From an uncultured Thiodictyon sp. (GTDB taxonomy: Bacteria > Pseudomonadota > Gammaproteobacteria > Chromatiales > Chromatiaceae), in assembly GCA_903837595.1 (NCBI GenBank), contig CAILVI010000388.1, forward strand, positions 1-33,937: a DNA stretch of 33,937 nucleotides, written 5' to 3'. Positions 9,665 through 17,223 of this stretch are shown here, piece by piece (position 1 is the stretch's first letter; each line of letters begins with the position of its first letter). The translations under genes were made by a program, and so were the position numbers. Below the pieces are notes generated by a model. That model made no database searches. It saw only the letters and a program-made list of their open reading frames with translations, and was not told the origin of the DNA.

Positions 9665-9754
9665 CCGTTGTCGTTGTCGTAATCGGAGAAGCGATGCACG
9701 AGAGAATCCGGGGCGCCACGATAACCTCGATTGCGACAACGACAACGACAACGG
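9665..9754. repeat. Hairpin-forming intergenic repeat, copy 2 (downstream of chemosensory operon)
   Basis: The second copy of the element seen at 2183-2338. The arms CCGTTGTCGTTGTCG (9665-9679) and CGACAACGACAACGG (9740-9754) are a perfect 15-base inverted repeat. The core repeats copy 1 with the same AATCGGAGAAGCGATGCA and CGAGAGAATCCGGGG blocks but lacks about 10 bases between them. AGTTAAACA at 9631-9639 matches the left outer arm of copy 1, but no right outer arm is visible. Short reading frames rich in Asp-Asn or Ser-Leu-Ser through this element are artefacts of the GACAAC units. It lies between the convergent cheB and HD-GYP genes, where it could also act as a transcription stop. Confidence 0.85.
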
Positions 9755-9811
9755 CTCTATTCAGAATCATATCAGGCGTTACACTTCGCGGCTTAACCGA
9801 TCTGCTTGGGA

Positions 9812-11050
9812 TCAAGCCACCTCCGGCGCCCACACGCCCTGGTCATGGATCGCGATAAAGGCATCCACCACGATCGGTTCAAACTTGATGCCGCGGCCCG
9901 CCTCAATCTCGGCAATGGCCACTTCAATACCCAGAGACCGGCGGTAGGGCCGCGAGGTGGACATCGACTCCACGACGTCGGCCACGGCCAGGATCTTCGA
10001 CTGCAACAGGATCTGATCGCCTTTGAGCCCCCCCGGGTAACCAGAGCCGTCCAGCCGCTCATGGTGCTGCAACACAATGTCGGCAATCGGCCAGGGAAAG
10101 TGGATATTCTTCAGAATGTCGTAGCCGGTCTGGGCATGGGTCTTGATGAAATTGAACTCCACCTCATCCAGTCGACTGGGCTTGGTCAGGATTTCGGCCG
10201 GGATGCGAATCTTGCCGACATCATGCACCACGCTGGCTATCTGGAGGCCCTCCAGATCATGCTCTGACAGCTGCAATTCCTTGCCAATCAAGACCGCCAG
10301 CCTGGACACCCGGCGCTGGTGACCGGAGGTGTAGGGGTCACGCATTTCCACCGTCGCGGCTATGGCCGTGACGGACTCGAGCAAGGTATCATGCAGCGCG
10401 TGGAAGTGCGCAGCCTCCTTTTTCAGCAGCATCTCCCGCTCAGCGCTCAATTTGCGTTCGTGCTCGATCAACGCGGCGGACTTCGTCTCCACCTCTTGCT
10501 GGAGTTTGCTGTTCAGCTCGGTGAGCGCATCCTGCGTGGATTGGAGCAGTTTGTTCTGCTCCAAGGCATTGCGATAAATCGACAGCAGCAAGTTCAACAT
10601 TTGCTGCGAGCCGGTGTTGACCTGAAACACCTCCCCGCCCAGTTGGGCCTGGAGCGGCAGCTTGCACTCCGCTGCCACTTGGCTCGGTTGATTCAGCGAG
10701 TCGCTGACCCGGCTGAGCAACAATGCGGGATCGTAGGGTTTAGTGACATAGTTATCGGCACCCGCATTCAACCCCCGCACCACATCTTGCACGTCGCTCA
10801 TGGCGGTCAGCAAAATCACCGGTAATGTGCGCAAGGCCGCATCAGCGCGAATGTGCCGACACAACTCAAAGCCATCCATCACCGGCATAGTGATATCGCT
10901 GATCAGCAGGTCGGGCCGCGCGGCTTGTGCCATGCGCAAACCCTCGGCGCCGTCGCGCGCCACGCGCACCGCGTACCCGGCATCGGCCAGCAGGCGCCTC
11001 AGCATTTCGGCCTGGATGCTGCTGTCTTCGACGATCAGAATGTGTGCCAT
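9812..11050 (-). CDS. Response regulator with HD-GYP domain (cyclic-di-GMP phosphodiesterase)
   Basis: A 412-residue regulator. The receiver (about 1-120) has the acidic pair in VEDS, phospho-acceptor Asp52 (LISDITMP) and Lys104 (TKPYD). A long helical, probably coiled-coil segment (about 145-215) joins it to the HD-GYP domain (about 220-400). That domain has EMRDPYTSGHQRRVSRLA, the metal-binding HD pair His276-Asp277 in HDVGKI, HHERLDGSGYPGG (329-341) and ADVVESMSTSRPYR. The family hydrolyses cyclic-di-GMP to pGpG or GMP. The N-terminal boundary is the ATG giving MAHILIVEDS; the frame runs on upstream without homology. It is convergent with cheB and is a plausible output protein for the neighbouring kinase, since Wsp clusters end with a receiver-GGDEF protein at this place. 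Confidence 0.92.
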   Translation of the reverse strand: MAHILIVEDSSIQAEMLRRLLADAGYAVRVARDGAEGLRMAQAARPDLLISDITMPVMDGFELCRHIRADAALRTLPVILLTAMSDVQDVVRGLNAGADNYVTKPYDPALLLSRVSDSLNQPSQVAAECKLPLQAQLGGEVFQVNTGSQQMLNLLLSIYRNALEQNKLLQSTQDALTELNSKLQQEVETKSAALIEHERKLSAEREMLLKKEAAHFHALHDTLLESVTAIAATVEMRDPYTSGHQRRVSRLAVLIGKELQLSEHDLEGLQIASVVHDVGKIRIPAEILTKPSRLDEVEFNFIKTHAQTGYDILKNIHFPWPIADIVLQHHERLDGSGYPGGLKGDQILLQSKILAVADVVESMSTSRPYRRSLGIEVAIAEIEAGRGIKFEPIVVDAFIAIHDQGVWAPEVA

Positions 11051-11440
11051 CGGTTGATACGTGCTGCTTTCTGGAATGGTGCCGAAGCGCAATGGCAATA
11101 CGTCACATGATGGAAGTTCCTTGGCAAACACCGCCTGCGCTCGCGCAATTCTACAACAGGCGCAGGTTCGGGTTCGCAAATGCCTGTAAAATAGTGGAAA
11201 CACTCACCCGGCGGCGCCCTCCTGCGGAGCGCGCCCGGGCCGTCGCCACCCCGGGTAGGCGGGCGTTCGGAGCCGCCACCCGACGCGGCGGACTTTACCG
11301 CCCCCGGGTCCAGGGCTTATGCTCCGCGTCCCGCCGCGGCACGCGACGCCGGGAAAACCGCCGAACCGCGTGAACCCCGTCGGACGGCCATGCACCCTGC
11401 ACCCAGTGGCCCTTGTCAGCCGCAACTTTAAGGCTTTTTG
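11051..11440. other. Divergent intergenic region between HD-GYP gene and yciB
   Basis: About 390 bases separating two divergent genes, so both promoters should lie here. The part nearest the HD-GYP gene is moderately AT-rich and holds a TAAAAT (11187-11192) facing yciB and, on the other strand, a TAGAAT-like hexamer near 11150; neither has a convincing -35 box. The stretch 11210-11370 is extremely GC-rich with several small dyads, such as CCCGGG/CCCGGG around 11236-11256, and no gene-like reading frame. AAGG at 11430-11433 serves as the yciB ribosome-binding site. Confidence 0.5.
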
Positions 11441-12115
11441 ATGAAAATCCTGTTCGACCTGCTCCCGATCGTCCTCTTTTTCATCGCCTACAAGGTGGCG
11501 GGCATCTACTGGGCCACCGGGGTGGCGATCACCGCTGCGGCACTCCAGTTCGCCTGGGTCTGGTGGCACCAGCACCGGGTGGACACGCTGCTGCTCGCGA
11601 CCCTGGGTTTGATCGTCGTCTTCGGCGGCTTGACGATTTTCCTGCACAACCCGATCTTCGTCATGTGGAAGCCGAGCCTGGTCAACTGGCTGTTCGCCGG
11701 CGCCTTCCTGGGCAGCCAGTGGATCGGCGAGCGCCCCCTGGTCCAACGCATGATGGGCCAGGCGGTGACGGTTCCGGCCGCCATCTGGCGCCGCCTCAAC
11801 CTGTCCTGGGCACTGTTCTTTTTCGCCCTGGGCCTGGTCAACCTCGTGGTGGTCTATTGGGCGACCGGCTTCTACCAGGCCCACCAGGCCTTGCTCCTGG
11901 CGAGCACCAAGGACACCATTGATCTGGCCAAGTGCGCCGACGAGTTCTCCGGGAATCTGCTGGCACTGTGCAACGATGCCCACACCCGCGAAGGCTACTG
12001 GGTCAACTTCAAACTGTTCGGCATGATGGGGCTGACCGTGCTGTTCGTGATCGCCCAGGCGGTCTATCTGGGACGCCACATCAAGGACGAACCCCAGACC
12101 GCGGATGCCGTCTGA
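11441..12115 (+). CDS. yciB: YciB/IspZ family inner-membrane protein (septation protein A) with an extra loop
   Basis: A 224-residue polytopic membrane protein of the YciB family, which affects envelope synthesis and septation through contacts with divisome and elongasome proteins in E. coli. Recognisable stretches are [18 protein letters not shown] at the N-terminus, [20 protein letters not shown], the [10 protein letters not shown] loop, and [20 protein letters not shown] at the end. It is clearly longer than the roughly 180 residues typical of the family. The surplus is about 35 residues between the last two membrane segments (about 147-182), containing two cysteines in [15 protein letters not shown] ribosome-binding AAGG lies 7 bases before the ATG. 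yciI starts just after its stop, as in many proteobacteria. Confidence 0.92.
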   Translation: MKILFDLLPIVLFFIAYKVAGIYWATGVAITAAALQFAWVWWHQHRVDTLLLATLGLIVVFGGLTIFLHNPIFVMWKPSLVNWLFAGAFLGSQWIGERPLVQRMMGQAVTVPAAIWRRLNLSWALFFFALGLVNLVVVYWATGFYQAHQALLLASTKDTIDLAKCADEFSGNLLALCNDAHTREGYWVNFKLFGMMGLTVLFVIAQAVYLGRHIKDEPQTADAV

Positions 12116-12116
12116 C

Positions 12117-12419
12117 ATGCTCTACGCCATCATCGCCACCGACCATCCCGCGAGCCTCACCGCCCGGCTCAGCGCCCGCCCCGCCCATCTGGAGCGGCTG
12201 CGGGCCCTCCAGGACGAGGGGCGACTGGTGCTCGCCGGCCCCCACCCGGGGATCGACAGCGCTGACCCGGGCGCGGCCGGCTTCACTGGTTCACTGGTCG
12301 TCGCCGAATTCCCAGATCTGGCGGCCGCGCAACACTGGGCCGGCGCGGACCCCTATGTCACGGCCGGCGTCTACGCGCAGGTGGAGGTAAAACCGTTCAA
12401 ACAGGTATTCCCGGCCTGA
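12117..12419 (+). CDS. yciI: YciI family protein
   Basis: A 100-residue soluble protein of the YciI-like family (ferredoxin-like fold, related to muconolactone isomerase-like enzymes); its reaction in this group is not known. Family features seen are the opening [38 protein letters not shown] with the conserved His and Asp proposed as active-site residues, [11 protein letters not shown], and [20 protein letters not shown]. The in-frame ATG at 12105 lies inside yciB; the ATG at 12117 matches the family start and follows the yciB stop by one base, so translation is probably coupled. The coding end overlaps a small perfect hairpin (12416-12435). Confidence 0.93.
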   Translation: MLYAIIATDHPASLTARLSARPAHLERLRALQDEGRLVLAGPHPGIDSADPGAAGFTGSLVVAEFPDLAAAQHWAGADPYVTAGVYAQVEVKPFKQVFPA

Positions 12420-12435
12420 TCCCAACCGGGATCAG
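12416..12435 (+). terminator. Small hairpin at the end of yciI
   Basis: CTGATCCC (12416-12423) and GGGATCAG (12428-12435) form a perfect 8-base stem with an AACC loop, starting within the yciI stop codon. There is no T-run, so it may be a weak terminator, an mRNA 3'-end stabiliser or simply an attenuating hairpin ahead of the peptidyl-prolyl isomerase gene. Confidence 0.4.
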
Positions 12436-12500
12436 CGTCACGCCCGGATCGGCACCGGGCACCACTCACCCATCCTCTCCAACTTACGGAACTTCAAGCA

Positions 12501-13424
12501 ATGCTCAAGACGCGTGTGTCCTTCGTCATCGGCGCCCTGCTCGCCTCCGGAATTTGCCTGGCGGAAGACGCCAAACCGGCGGCCGCACCGGCCGCCCCCC
12601 CGGCCAACGCCAATATCGCCGTGGTCAATGGCGTCGCCTATCCCCTGGATCTCTTCCGTATGTTTTTCCTGGAGCGGTTGCAGGACACCCAGGGCCAGAA
12701 CAACCAGACCGACCCGGCCTTCCAGCAACAAGTGTTCAACGAATTCATGACGATGGTGGTCGCCGCCCAAGAGGCGCAGAAGCGTAAACTCCAGGACCTG
12801 CCGGAAGTAGCCCAAGCCATTGAAGTTCAACGCCTGAAGGTCATGTCCAACGCCGCCTTGGGCGCCATGGCCCAGGAACTCAAGGTCACGGATGACGAGT
12901 TGAAGAAGGCCTACGAGGAGGTCAAGAAGACCGCCGCCCGCACCGAATTCAAGGCCCGGCACATCCTGGTCAAGGACGAGGCCACGGCTAAGAAGCTCAT
13001 CAAGGACCTTGAAAAGGGGGCCGACTTCGGCGAACTGGCGAAGAAAAACTCAGAGGTGTCGACCGCCAAAACCGACGGTGGGGCGCTCGATTGGTTCGAC
13101 GCAAACCTGATGCCCAAGCCCTTCGCCGAAGCGGTCGCCAAGATGAAGCCCGGCAGCTATTCCAAGGAGCCGGTGCAGACCCAGTTCGGCTGGCATGTGA
13201 TCAACCTGCAAGAGACCCGCACCGCCGAACCGCCCAGCTTCGAGGACGCCAAACCCCAACTCACCGCCGTGGTGCAACGCCAAAAACTGGCCGTGGATGT
13301 CAACAAGCTGCGCGACGCGGCCAAGATCGAACTGAACGAGGACGTGGTTAAGGTGGCCCCCAAGACGGACGCCGCTGCACCTGCCGCAGCGGCGCCGGCC
13401 AAGAAGGACGAAGCAAAGAAATAG
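12501..13424 (+). CDS. Exported parvulin-type peptidyl-prolyl cis-trans isomerase
   Basis: A 307-residue periplasmic folding factor of the PpiC/PrsA/SurA superfamily. A signal peptide (1-21, MLKTRVSFVIGALLASGICLA) is followed by a likely signal peptidase I site before EDAKP; the cysteine is not in a proper lipobox, so a lipoprotein is unlikely. A helical chaperone-like segment covers about 40-145. The parvulin domain (about 150-240) has FKARHILVKDE, GADFGELAKKNSE, GGALDWFDANLMPKPFAEAV, and VQTQFGWHVINLQE, containing the conserved histidines and the FGWH core. A Lys/Ala-rich low-complexity tail ends the protein. It probably assists outer-membrane or periplasmic protein maturation. The tail faces htpX, also a protein-quality gene. 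Confidence 0.9.
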   Translation: MLKTRVSFVIGALLASGICLAEDAKPAAAPAAPPANANIAVVNGVAYPLDLFRMFFLERLQDTQGQNNQTDPAFQQQVFNEFMTMVVAAQEAQKRKLQDLPEVAQAIEVQRLKVMSNAALGAMAQELKVTDDELKKAYEEVKKTAARTEFKARHILVKDEATAKKLIKDLEKGADFGELAKKNSEVSTAKTDGGALDWFDANLMPKPFAEAVAKMKPGSYSKEPVQTQFGWHVINLQETRTAEPPSFEDAKPQLTAVVQRQKLAVDVNKLRDAAKIELNEDVVKVAPKTDAAAPAAAAPAKKDEAKK

Positions 13425-13429
13425 TCCCG

Positions 13430-13471
13430 CTCGCCGGTCCCTGTCTGACGGATCAGATGGGGACCGGCGAG
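13430..13471. terminator. Hairpin between convergent isomerase and htpX genes
   Basis: CTCGCCGGTCCC (13430-13441) and GGGACCGGCGAG (13460-13471) form a perfect 12-base GC-rich stem with an 18-base loop, exactly in the 52-base gap between two converging genes. No T-run follows on either strand, but its position fits a bidirectional transcription stop. Confidence 0.6.
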
Positions 13472-13476
13472 TACGG

Positions 13477-14370
13477 TCAATCTCGCCCAGACTCCAGCGC
13501 GGCGATGCGTACCTCCAGGGGCGGATGGCTCATGAACAGGGCCTGGAGCCCCTGGCCCATGCCGCCGCTGATACCGAAGGCGGCAAACTCCTGCGCCGGC
13601 AGGTCGGTGGTGGCGTGCCCCCGCTGCAAGGCGCGCAGGGCATCGGCCATCTGGCGCCGACTGGTGAGCCGCGCCCCCCCCGCATCGGCGTGGAACTCAC
13701 GGTAACGGGAAAACCACATCACAATCATAGTCGCAAGGAAGGACAACAAGACCTGCGCGACCATCGTCGCGATGAACGAGCCGATGCCTGGACCTGAGCG
13801 CTGATCGTTGGAACCGCGCAGTGCCTGGTCCACTACACTGCCGATGATCCGCGACAGGAACACCACGAAGGTGTTAACTACACCCTGAATCAGGGTGAGA
13901 GTCACCATGTCGCCGTTGGCCACATGGCTGATCTCGTGGCCGACGACGGCGGCCACCTCGTCCTTGGTCATGGTCTGGAGGAGCCCGGTACTCACCGCCA
14001 CCAGGGCCGCGTTGCGGTTCCAGCCAGTGGCAAAGGCGTTGGGCTCCGGCGAATCGAAGATCCCGACCTCGGGCATCCTGATCCCCGCCACCTGGGACTG
14101 ACGGGCCACCGTGTCCACCAGCCAGCGCTCGAAGGGGGTGCTCGGCTGCTCAATGACCTGCACACCCATGCCGCGCTTGGCCATGGACTTGGAGAGAAAC
14201 AGCGAGATAAGTGACCCGGTGAAGCCGATGATGGCGGACATCACCAACAGCGACGTCAGGTCGAGCCCGCCAGCGGCGTTGACGCCGGTCAGGCCAAGCA
14301 GGTTGAAGACCAGGCTGATGACCACCAGCACGGCCACATTGGTCGCCAGGAACAAAAAGGTTCGCATCAT
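13477..14370 (-). CDS. htpX: HtpX, membrane zinc metalloprotease
   Basis: A 297-residue inner-membrane endopeptidase of the M48B family that degrades damaged membrane proteins together with FtsH. Hydrophobic segments are at about 6-26, 38-60, 158-178 and 200-221. The zinc site is HEISH (145-149) with the third ligand supplied by the glutamate of REFHADAGGA (about 225). Length and N-terminus (MMRTFLFLATNVAVLVV) match E. coli HtpX, so the start at 14370 is chosen over an upstream in-frame extension. In E. coli the gene is Cpx- and heat-shock-controlled; I see no clear sigma-32 or CpxR site here. It converges on the parvulin gene. Confidence 0.95.
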   Translation of the reverse strand: MMRTFLFLATNVAVLVVISLVFNLLGLTGVNAAGGLDLTSLLVMSAIIGFTGSLISLFLSKSMAKRGMGVQVIEQPSTPFERWLVDTVARQSQVAGIRMPEVGIFDSPEPNAFATGWNRNAALVAVSTGLLQTMTKDEVAAVVGHEISHVANGDMVTLTLIQGVVNTFVVFLSRIIGSVVDQALRGSNDQRSGPGIGSFIATMVAQVLLSFLATMIVMWFSRYREFHADAGGARLTSRRQMADALRALQRGHATTDLPAQEFAAFGISGGMGQGLQALFMSHPPLEVRIAALESGRD

Positions 14371-14503
14371 AGTTGAGACTCCCGTGGATGGTTGCGAAGG
14401 CCTGCATACCATGCCCGCACCGGCGGTCAGCACGCAAGCCCCGGATTTGGCTTAGCACCCCGACAGAGGGGCGACATCACATCAGGCAGCTGAAAAAATG
14501 GGC

Positions 14504-14532
14504 TGGACAGGCGGCGAATCTGCGGGTATCAT
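14504..14532 (+). promoter_or_regulatory. Sigma-70 promoter of the tRNA operon
   Basis: TGGACA (14504-14509) and TATCAT (14527-14532), separated by 17 bases, match the consensus at 5/6 and 4/6 positions at ideal spacing. Transcription would start near 14539, about 31 bases before the first tRNA. An 11-base direct repeat TCGATTGATTC (14540-14550 and 14559-14569) fills the leader. Confidence 0.7.
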
Positions 14533-14569
14533 TTTCGTCTCGATTGATTCAGTTTGTGTCGATTGATTC

Positions 14570-14645
14570 GGGGCCATAGCTCAGCTGGGAGAGCGCAACA
14601 CTGGCAGTGTTGAGGTCGACGGTTCGATCCCGTCTGGCTCCACCA
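14570..14645 (+). tRNA. tRNA-Ala (anticodon GGC)
   Basis: A complete 76-base cloverleaf. The acceptor stem GGGGCCA pairs with TGGCTCC (one G-T pair), the D-arm is GCTC-GAGC, the anticodon stem CAACA/TGTTG encloses loop CTGGCAG with anticodon GGC at 14603-14605, and the T-arm has GGTTCGATCC. The discriminator A and encoded CCA (14643-14645) are present. It is transcribed with tRNA-Glu 64 bases downstream. Confidence 0.97.
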
Positions 14646-14709
14646 AATGCTGAAAATCTGGTACACCTATTTGGGAACCGGATTCCTTGATAAAAAGGGA
14701 ACAACTTCA

Positions 14710-14785
14710 GTCCCCATCGTCTAGAGGCCTAGGACACCGCCCTTTCACGGCGGCGACCGGAGTTCGAATCTCCGTGGGGACGCCA
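14710..14785 (+). tRNA. tRNA-Glu (anticodon TTC)
   Basis: A complete 76-base tRNA. Acceptor GTCCCCA pairs with TGGGGAC, the anticodon stem CCGCC/GGCGG encloses loop CTTTCAC with anticodon TTC at 14744-14746, the T-arm contains GGAGTTCGAATCTCC, and discriminator G is followed by an encoded CCA. It shares the promoter upstream of tRNA-Ala and is followed directly by an intrinsic terminator. Confidence 0.97.
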
Positions 14786-14794
14786 ATTGAAAAG

Positions 14795-14828
14795 CGGGTT
14801 GACCGGGAATACCGGGCAACCCGTTTTT
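14795..14828 (+). terminator. Intrinsic terminator of the tRNA operon
   Basis: CGGGTTG (14795-14801) pairs with CAACCCG (14817-14823), with an inner CCGG/CCGG pairing in the loop, followed immediately by TTTTT (14824-14828). It lies 10 bases after tRNA-Glu. Confidence 0.9.
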
Positions 14829-14862
14829 GCTATGCGCGCATGACTTCCATCTCCGCCCGGAA

Positions 14863-15390
14863 CTACTCGCTCGCCCAAGCAGATACTCCCAGCAGATACT
14901 CATAGACGACCAGATCCGCCGCCGAGAAGCAGCAAAAGACCACCTCTTGAATCCCCGGGTACCGCAGCACACCGTCCTGGACGGTCGCGACGGCGATCCG
15001 GGCGGCGGCGGCAATGGGATAGCGATAGATGCCGGTACTGATGCTCGGGAAGGCCAGGGAGCCCAGCGCGGCGGCCGCGGCAACCTCCAGGCAGCGGCGG
15101 TAACAGGCGGCGAGCAGTTCCGGCTCGCCCGCGGCTCCGCCCTGCCAGACTGGCCCGACGGTATGGATGACATGGCGCGCGGGCAGCCGGTAGCCGCGCG
15201 TGAGTTTCGCGTCCCCGATCGCACACCCCCCCAGCGCGCGACACTCAGTGAGCAACGCCGGCCCGGCGGCGCGATGGATGGCCCCATCCACCCCCCCGCC
15301 ACCGAGCAGCGACCCATTGGCCGCATTGACGATGGCATCGACCGCGAGGGTGGTGAGGTCGGCTTGAATGGCGCGAAGCGTCGCTGGCAT
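14863..15390 (-). CDS. Macrodomain protein (O-acetyl-ADP-ribose deacetylase-like, YmdB type)
   Basis: A 175-residue single macrodomain, the length of E. coli YmdB. Motifs are [27 protein letters not shown] (about 17-43, the ADP-ribose-binding loop with catalytic Asn/Asp), [14 protein letters not shown], and the second binding loop [12 protein letters not shown] (114-125). The family hydrolyses O-acetyl-ADP-ribose and mono-ADP-ribosyl groups on proteins or nucleic acids. The frame is open far upstream, opposite lpdA, but homology begins at the ATG at 15390. It is divergent from lpdA across 171 bases and ends close to the tRNA terminator. No ADP-ribosyltransferase partner is visible nearby. Confidence 0.93.
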   Translation of the reverse strand: MPATLRAIQADLTTLAVDAIVNAANGSLLGGGGVDGAIHRAAGPALLTECRALGGCAIGDAKLTRGYRLPARHVIHTVGPVWQGGAAGEPELLAACYRRCLEVAAAAALGSLAFPSISTGIYRYPIAAAARIAVATVQDGVLRYPGIQEVVFCCFSAADLVVYEYLLGVSAWASE

Positions 15391-15561
15391 GGTCTGGAAA
15401 CCGGGTCGAAGGTCAGTCAGCGCAAAATATACCAGAGGCCTGCGGCGGCGGCGGGCCTCAACGCGCCCCCCGTCCGACGCCCCATCGGTTAGGATTGGCG
15501 CAGTTCCCGCGGCCGCCGCGCACGGACCCTCGATCACTCCTTTGAGCCAAGCAGAGCAATC

Positions 15562-17022
15562 ATGAGCGAACCCATCCCAGCAGCAACCCCCGGCCAAACC
15601 CCGGCCCAGGGCCAGGACATCAGCACCGAGATTGCGATCATCGGCGGCGGACCAGGCGGCTACACGGCGGCGTTCCGCGCCGCCGACCTGGGTAAGCGCG
15701 TGGTCCTGATCGAGCGCTACGGCGCCTTGGGCGGGGTCTGTCTCAACGTCGGCTGCATCCCCTCCAAGGCCCTGCTGCACACCGCCGCCATCATCGAAGA
15801 GGCCAAGGCGCTGGGCGCGATGGGCGTGACCTTCGCGCCGCCGCAGATCGATCTGGACCAGATGCGCGCCGGCAAGCAGAAGGTGGTCGAGCGCCTCACC
15901 GGGGGGCTGGCCGCGCTGGCCAAGCAGCGCAAGGTACAGATCGTGACCGGCAGTGCGCGCTTCGAGGGTCAGCGCCGCCTGAGCGTGGAGACCCGCGAAG
16001 GCCGGATCGCCGTCAACTTCAACCAATGCATCATCGCCTGCGGGTCGAGCCCGGTGCGCATCCCGGGCTTCCCCCACGAGGACCCGCGGTTGATGGACTC
16101 CACCGGCGCCTTGGAGATCAGGGACATCCCGGGGCGTCTGCTGATCGTCGGCGGCGGCATCATCGGGCTGGAGATGGCGAGCGTCTACGCCGCCCTGGGC
16201 TCACGCATCGACGTGGTGGAACTACAGGACCAACTCATCCCCGGCTGCGACCTGGACCTGGTGCGGGTGCTGGAGAAGGCGATCAAGCCGCGCTACGAAC
16301 GCATCCTGCTTCAAACCAAGGTGGCACGCATGGACGCGAGCGCCGATGGCATCAAGGTCGTCTTCGAGGGCAAGCACCCGGGGGAGGCCACCTACGACAA
16401 GGTGCTGGTCGCGGTGGGCCGCCGACCCAACGGCAAGCTGATCAATGCCGAGGCGGCCGGGGTCACCGTGGACGCCCAGGGCTTCATCCCGGTGGACGCG
16501 CACCTGCGCACCAACGTACCCAACATCTACGCGATCGGCGACGTGGTGGGCAACCCCATGCTCGCCCACAAGGCGACCCATGAGGCCAAGACGGCGGCCG
16601 AGGTCATCGCCGGCCTGCCGGCCCTCTTCGACCCGCTCACCATCCCCTCGGTGGCCTATACCGACCCGGAGATCGCCTGGATGGGACTCACTGAGACCGA
16701 GGCCAAGAAGCAGGGGATCGCTTACGAGAAGGGCGTCTTCCCTTGGGCCGCGAGCGGTCGGGCACTTGGCATCCACCGGGAGGAAGGGCTGACCAAACTC
16801 CTGTTCGACCCGGAAACCCACCGCATCCTGGGCGCCGGCATCGTTGGCGTGAACGCCGGTGAACTGATTGGCGAGACCGTCCTGGCCTTGGAGATGGGCG
16901 CGGACATGGAAGACATCGGGTTGACCATCCACCCCCATCCGACGCTAAACGAGACCATCGGCATGGCCGCGGAGATGGCCCACGGCTCCATCACGGACCT
17001 GCTGCCGCCGAAGAAGAGGTAG
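15562..17022 (+). CDS. lpdA: Dihydrolipoyl dehydrogenase (E3)
   Basis: A 486-residue flavoenzyme that reoxidises dihydrolipoamide of pyruvate/2-oxoglutarate dehydrogenase or glycine cleavage complexes with NAD+. FAD-binding IIGGGPGGY is at about 26-34, the redox disulfide is [13 protein letters not shown] with Cys60 and Cys65, the NAD-binding fold has [17 protein letters not shown], and the second FAD motif is [18 protein letters not shown]. The C-terminal HPHPTLNE (457-464) supplies the catalytic His/Glu pair. It is E. coli-type, without a fused lipoyl domain; the first 20 residues are a low-complexity Pro/Gln/Ala leader. No aceE, aceF or sucB lies in the window, so which complex it serves is open. 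Confidence 0.96.
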   Translation: MSEPIPAATPGQTPAQGQDISTEIAIIGGGPGGYTAAFRAADLGKRVVLIERYGALGGVCLNVGCIPSKALLHTAAIIEEAKALGAMGVTFAPPQIDLDQMRAGKQKVVERLTGGLAALAKQRKVQIVTGSARFEGQRRLSVETREGRIAVNFNQCIIACGSSPVRIPGFPHEDPRLMDSTGALEIRDIPGRLLIVGGGIIGLEMASVYAALGSRIDVVELQDQLIPGCDLDLVRVLEKAIKPRYERILLQTKVARMDASADGIKVVFEGKHPGEATYDKVLVAVGRRPNGKLINAEAAGVTVDAQGFIPVDAHLRTNVPNIYAIGDVVGNPMLAHKATHEAKTAAEVIAGLPALFDPLTIPSVAYTDPEIAWMGLTETEAKKQGIAYEKGVFPWAASGRALGIHREEGLTKLLFDPETHRILGAGIVGVNAGELIGETVLALEMGADMEDIGLTIHPHPTLNETIGMAAEMAHGSITDLLPPKKR

Positions 17023-17026
17023 GGTA

Positions 17027-17051
17027 GCCGGGGCGCTTGAGGCGCCCCGGC
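17027..17051 (+). terminator. Hairpin terminator after lpdA
   Basis: GCCGGGGCGC (17027-17036) and GCGCCCCGGC (17042-17051) form a perfect 10-base stem with a TTGAG loop, 4 bases after the lpdA stop. Only a short TT follows, so termination strength is uncertain. Confidence 0.7.
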
Positions 17052-17107
17052 TTGGTTAACACACAAAAGAGCAACGCGAGCCAGAGACGGGCCTTCTCCG
17101 GCGCTCT

Positions 17108-17133
17108 CGTGACACCGCTGCGGCGGTGTCACG
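17108..17133. terminator. Second perfect hairpin upstream of the mrr-like gene
   Basis: CGTGACACCGC (17108-17118) and GCGGTGTCACG (17123-17133) form a perfect 11-base stem with a TGCG loop, about 90 bases before the endonuclease gene. There is no T-run. It may be a back-up terminator for lpdA, a repeat end or an operator dyad. Confidence 0.45.
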
Positions 17134-17223
17134 CCTGTGTTAGTCGCTGTGCGACGCGAGGCATGCGGCCGGAGCTACGACCGAGATCAAAGACGACGCG
17201 CTGCTTACTGATTTGGAACAACG

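Noticed and set aside
9624-9947. A short plus-strand frame through the second repeat, with Asp-Asn runs
   Set aside because: The run comes from GACAAC units of the hairpin arm; there is no ribosome-binding site, and the frame passes into the HD-GYP gene antisense.
11204-12118. A 304-codon minus-strand frame over yciB
   Set aside because: yciB on the plus strand has strong family similarity and hydrophobic segments; the antisense frame is low-complexity and has no homology I can see.
15391-16077. Upstream extension of the macrodomain reading frame by about 230 codons
   Set aside because: It is antisense to lpdA and shows no domain; macrodomain homology begins at the ATG at 15390.
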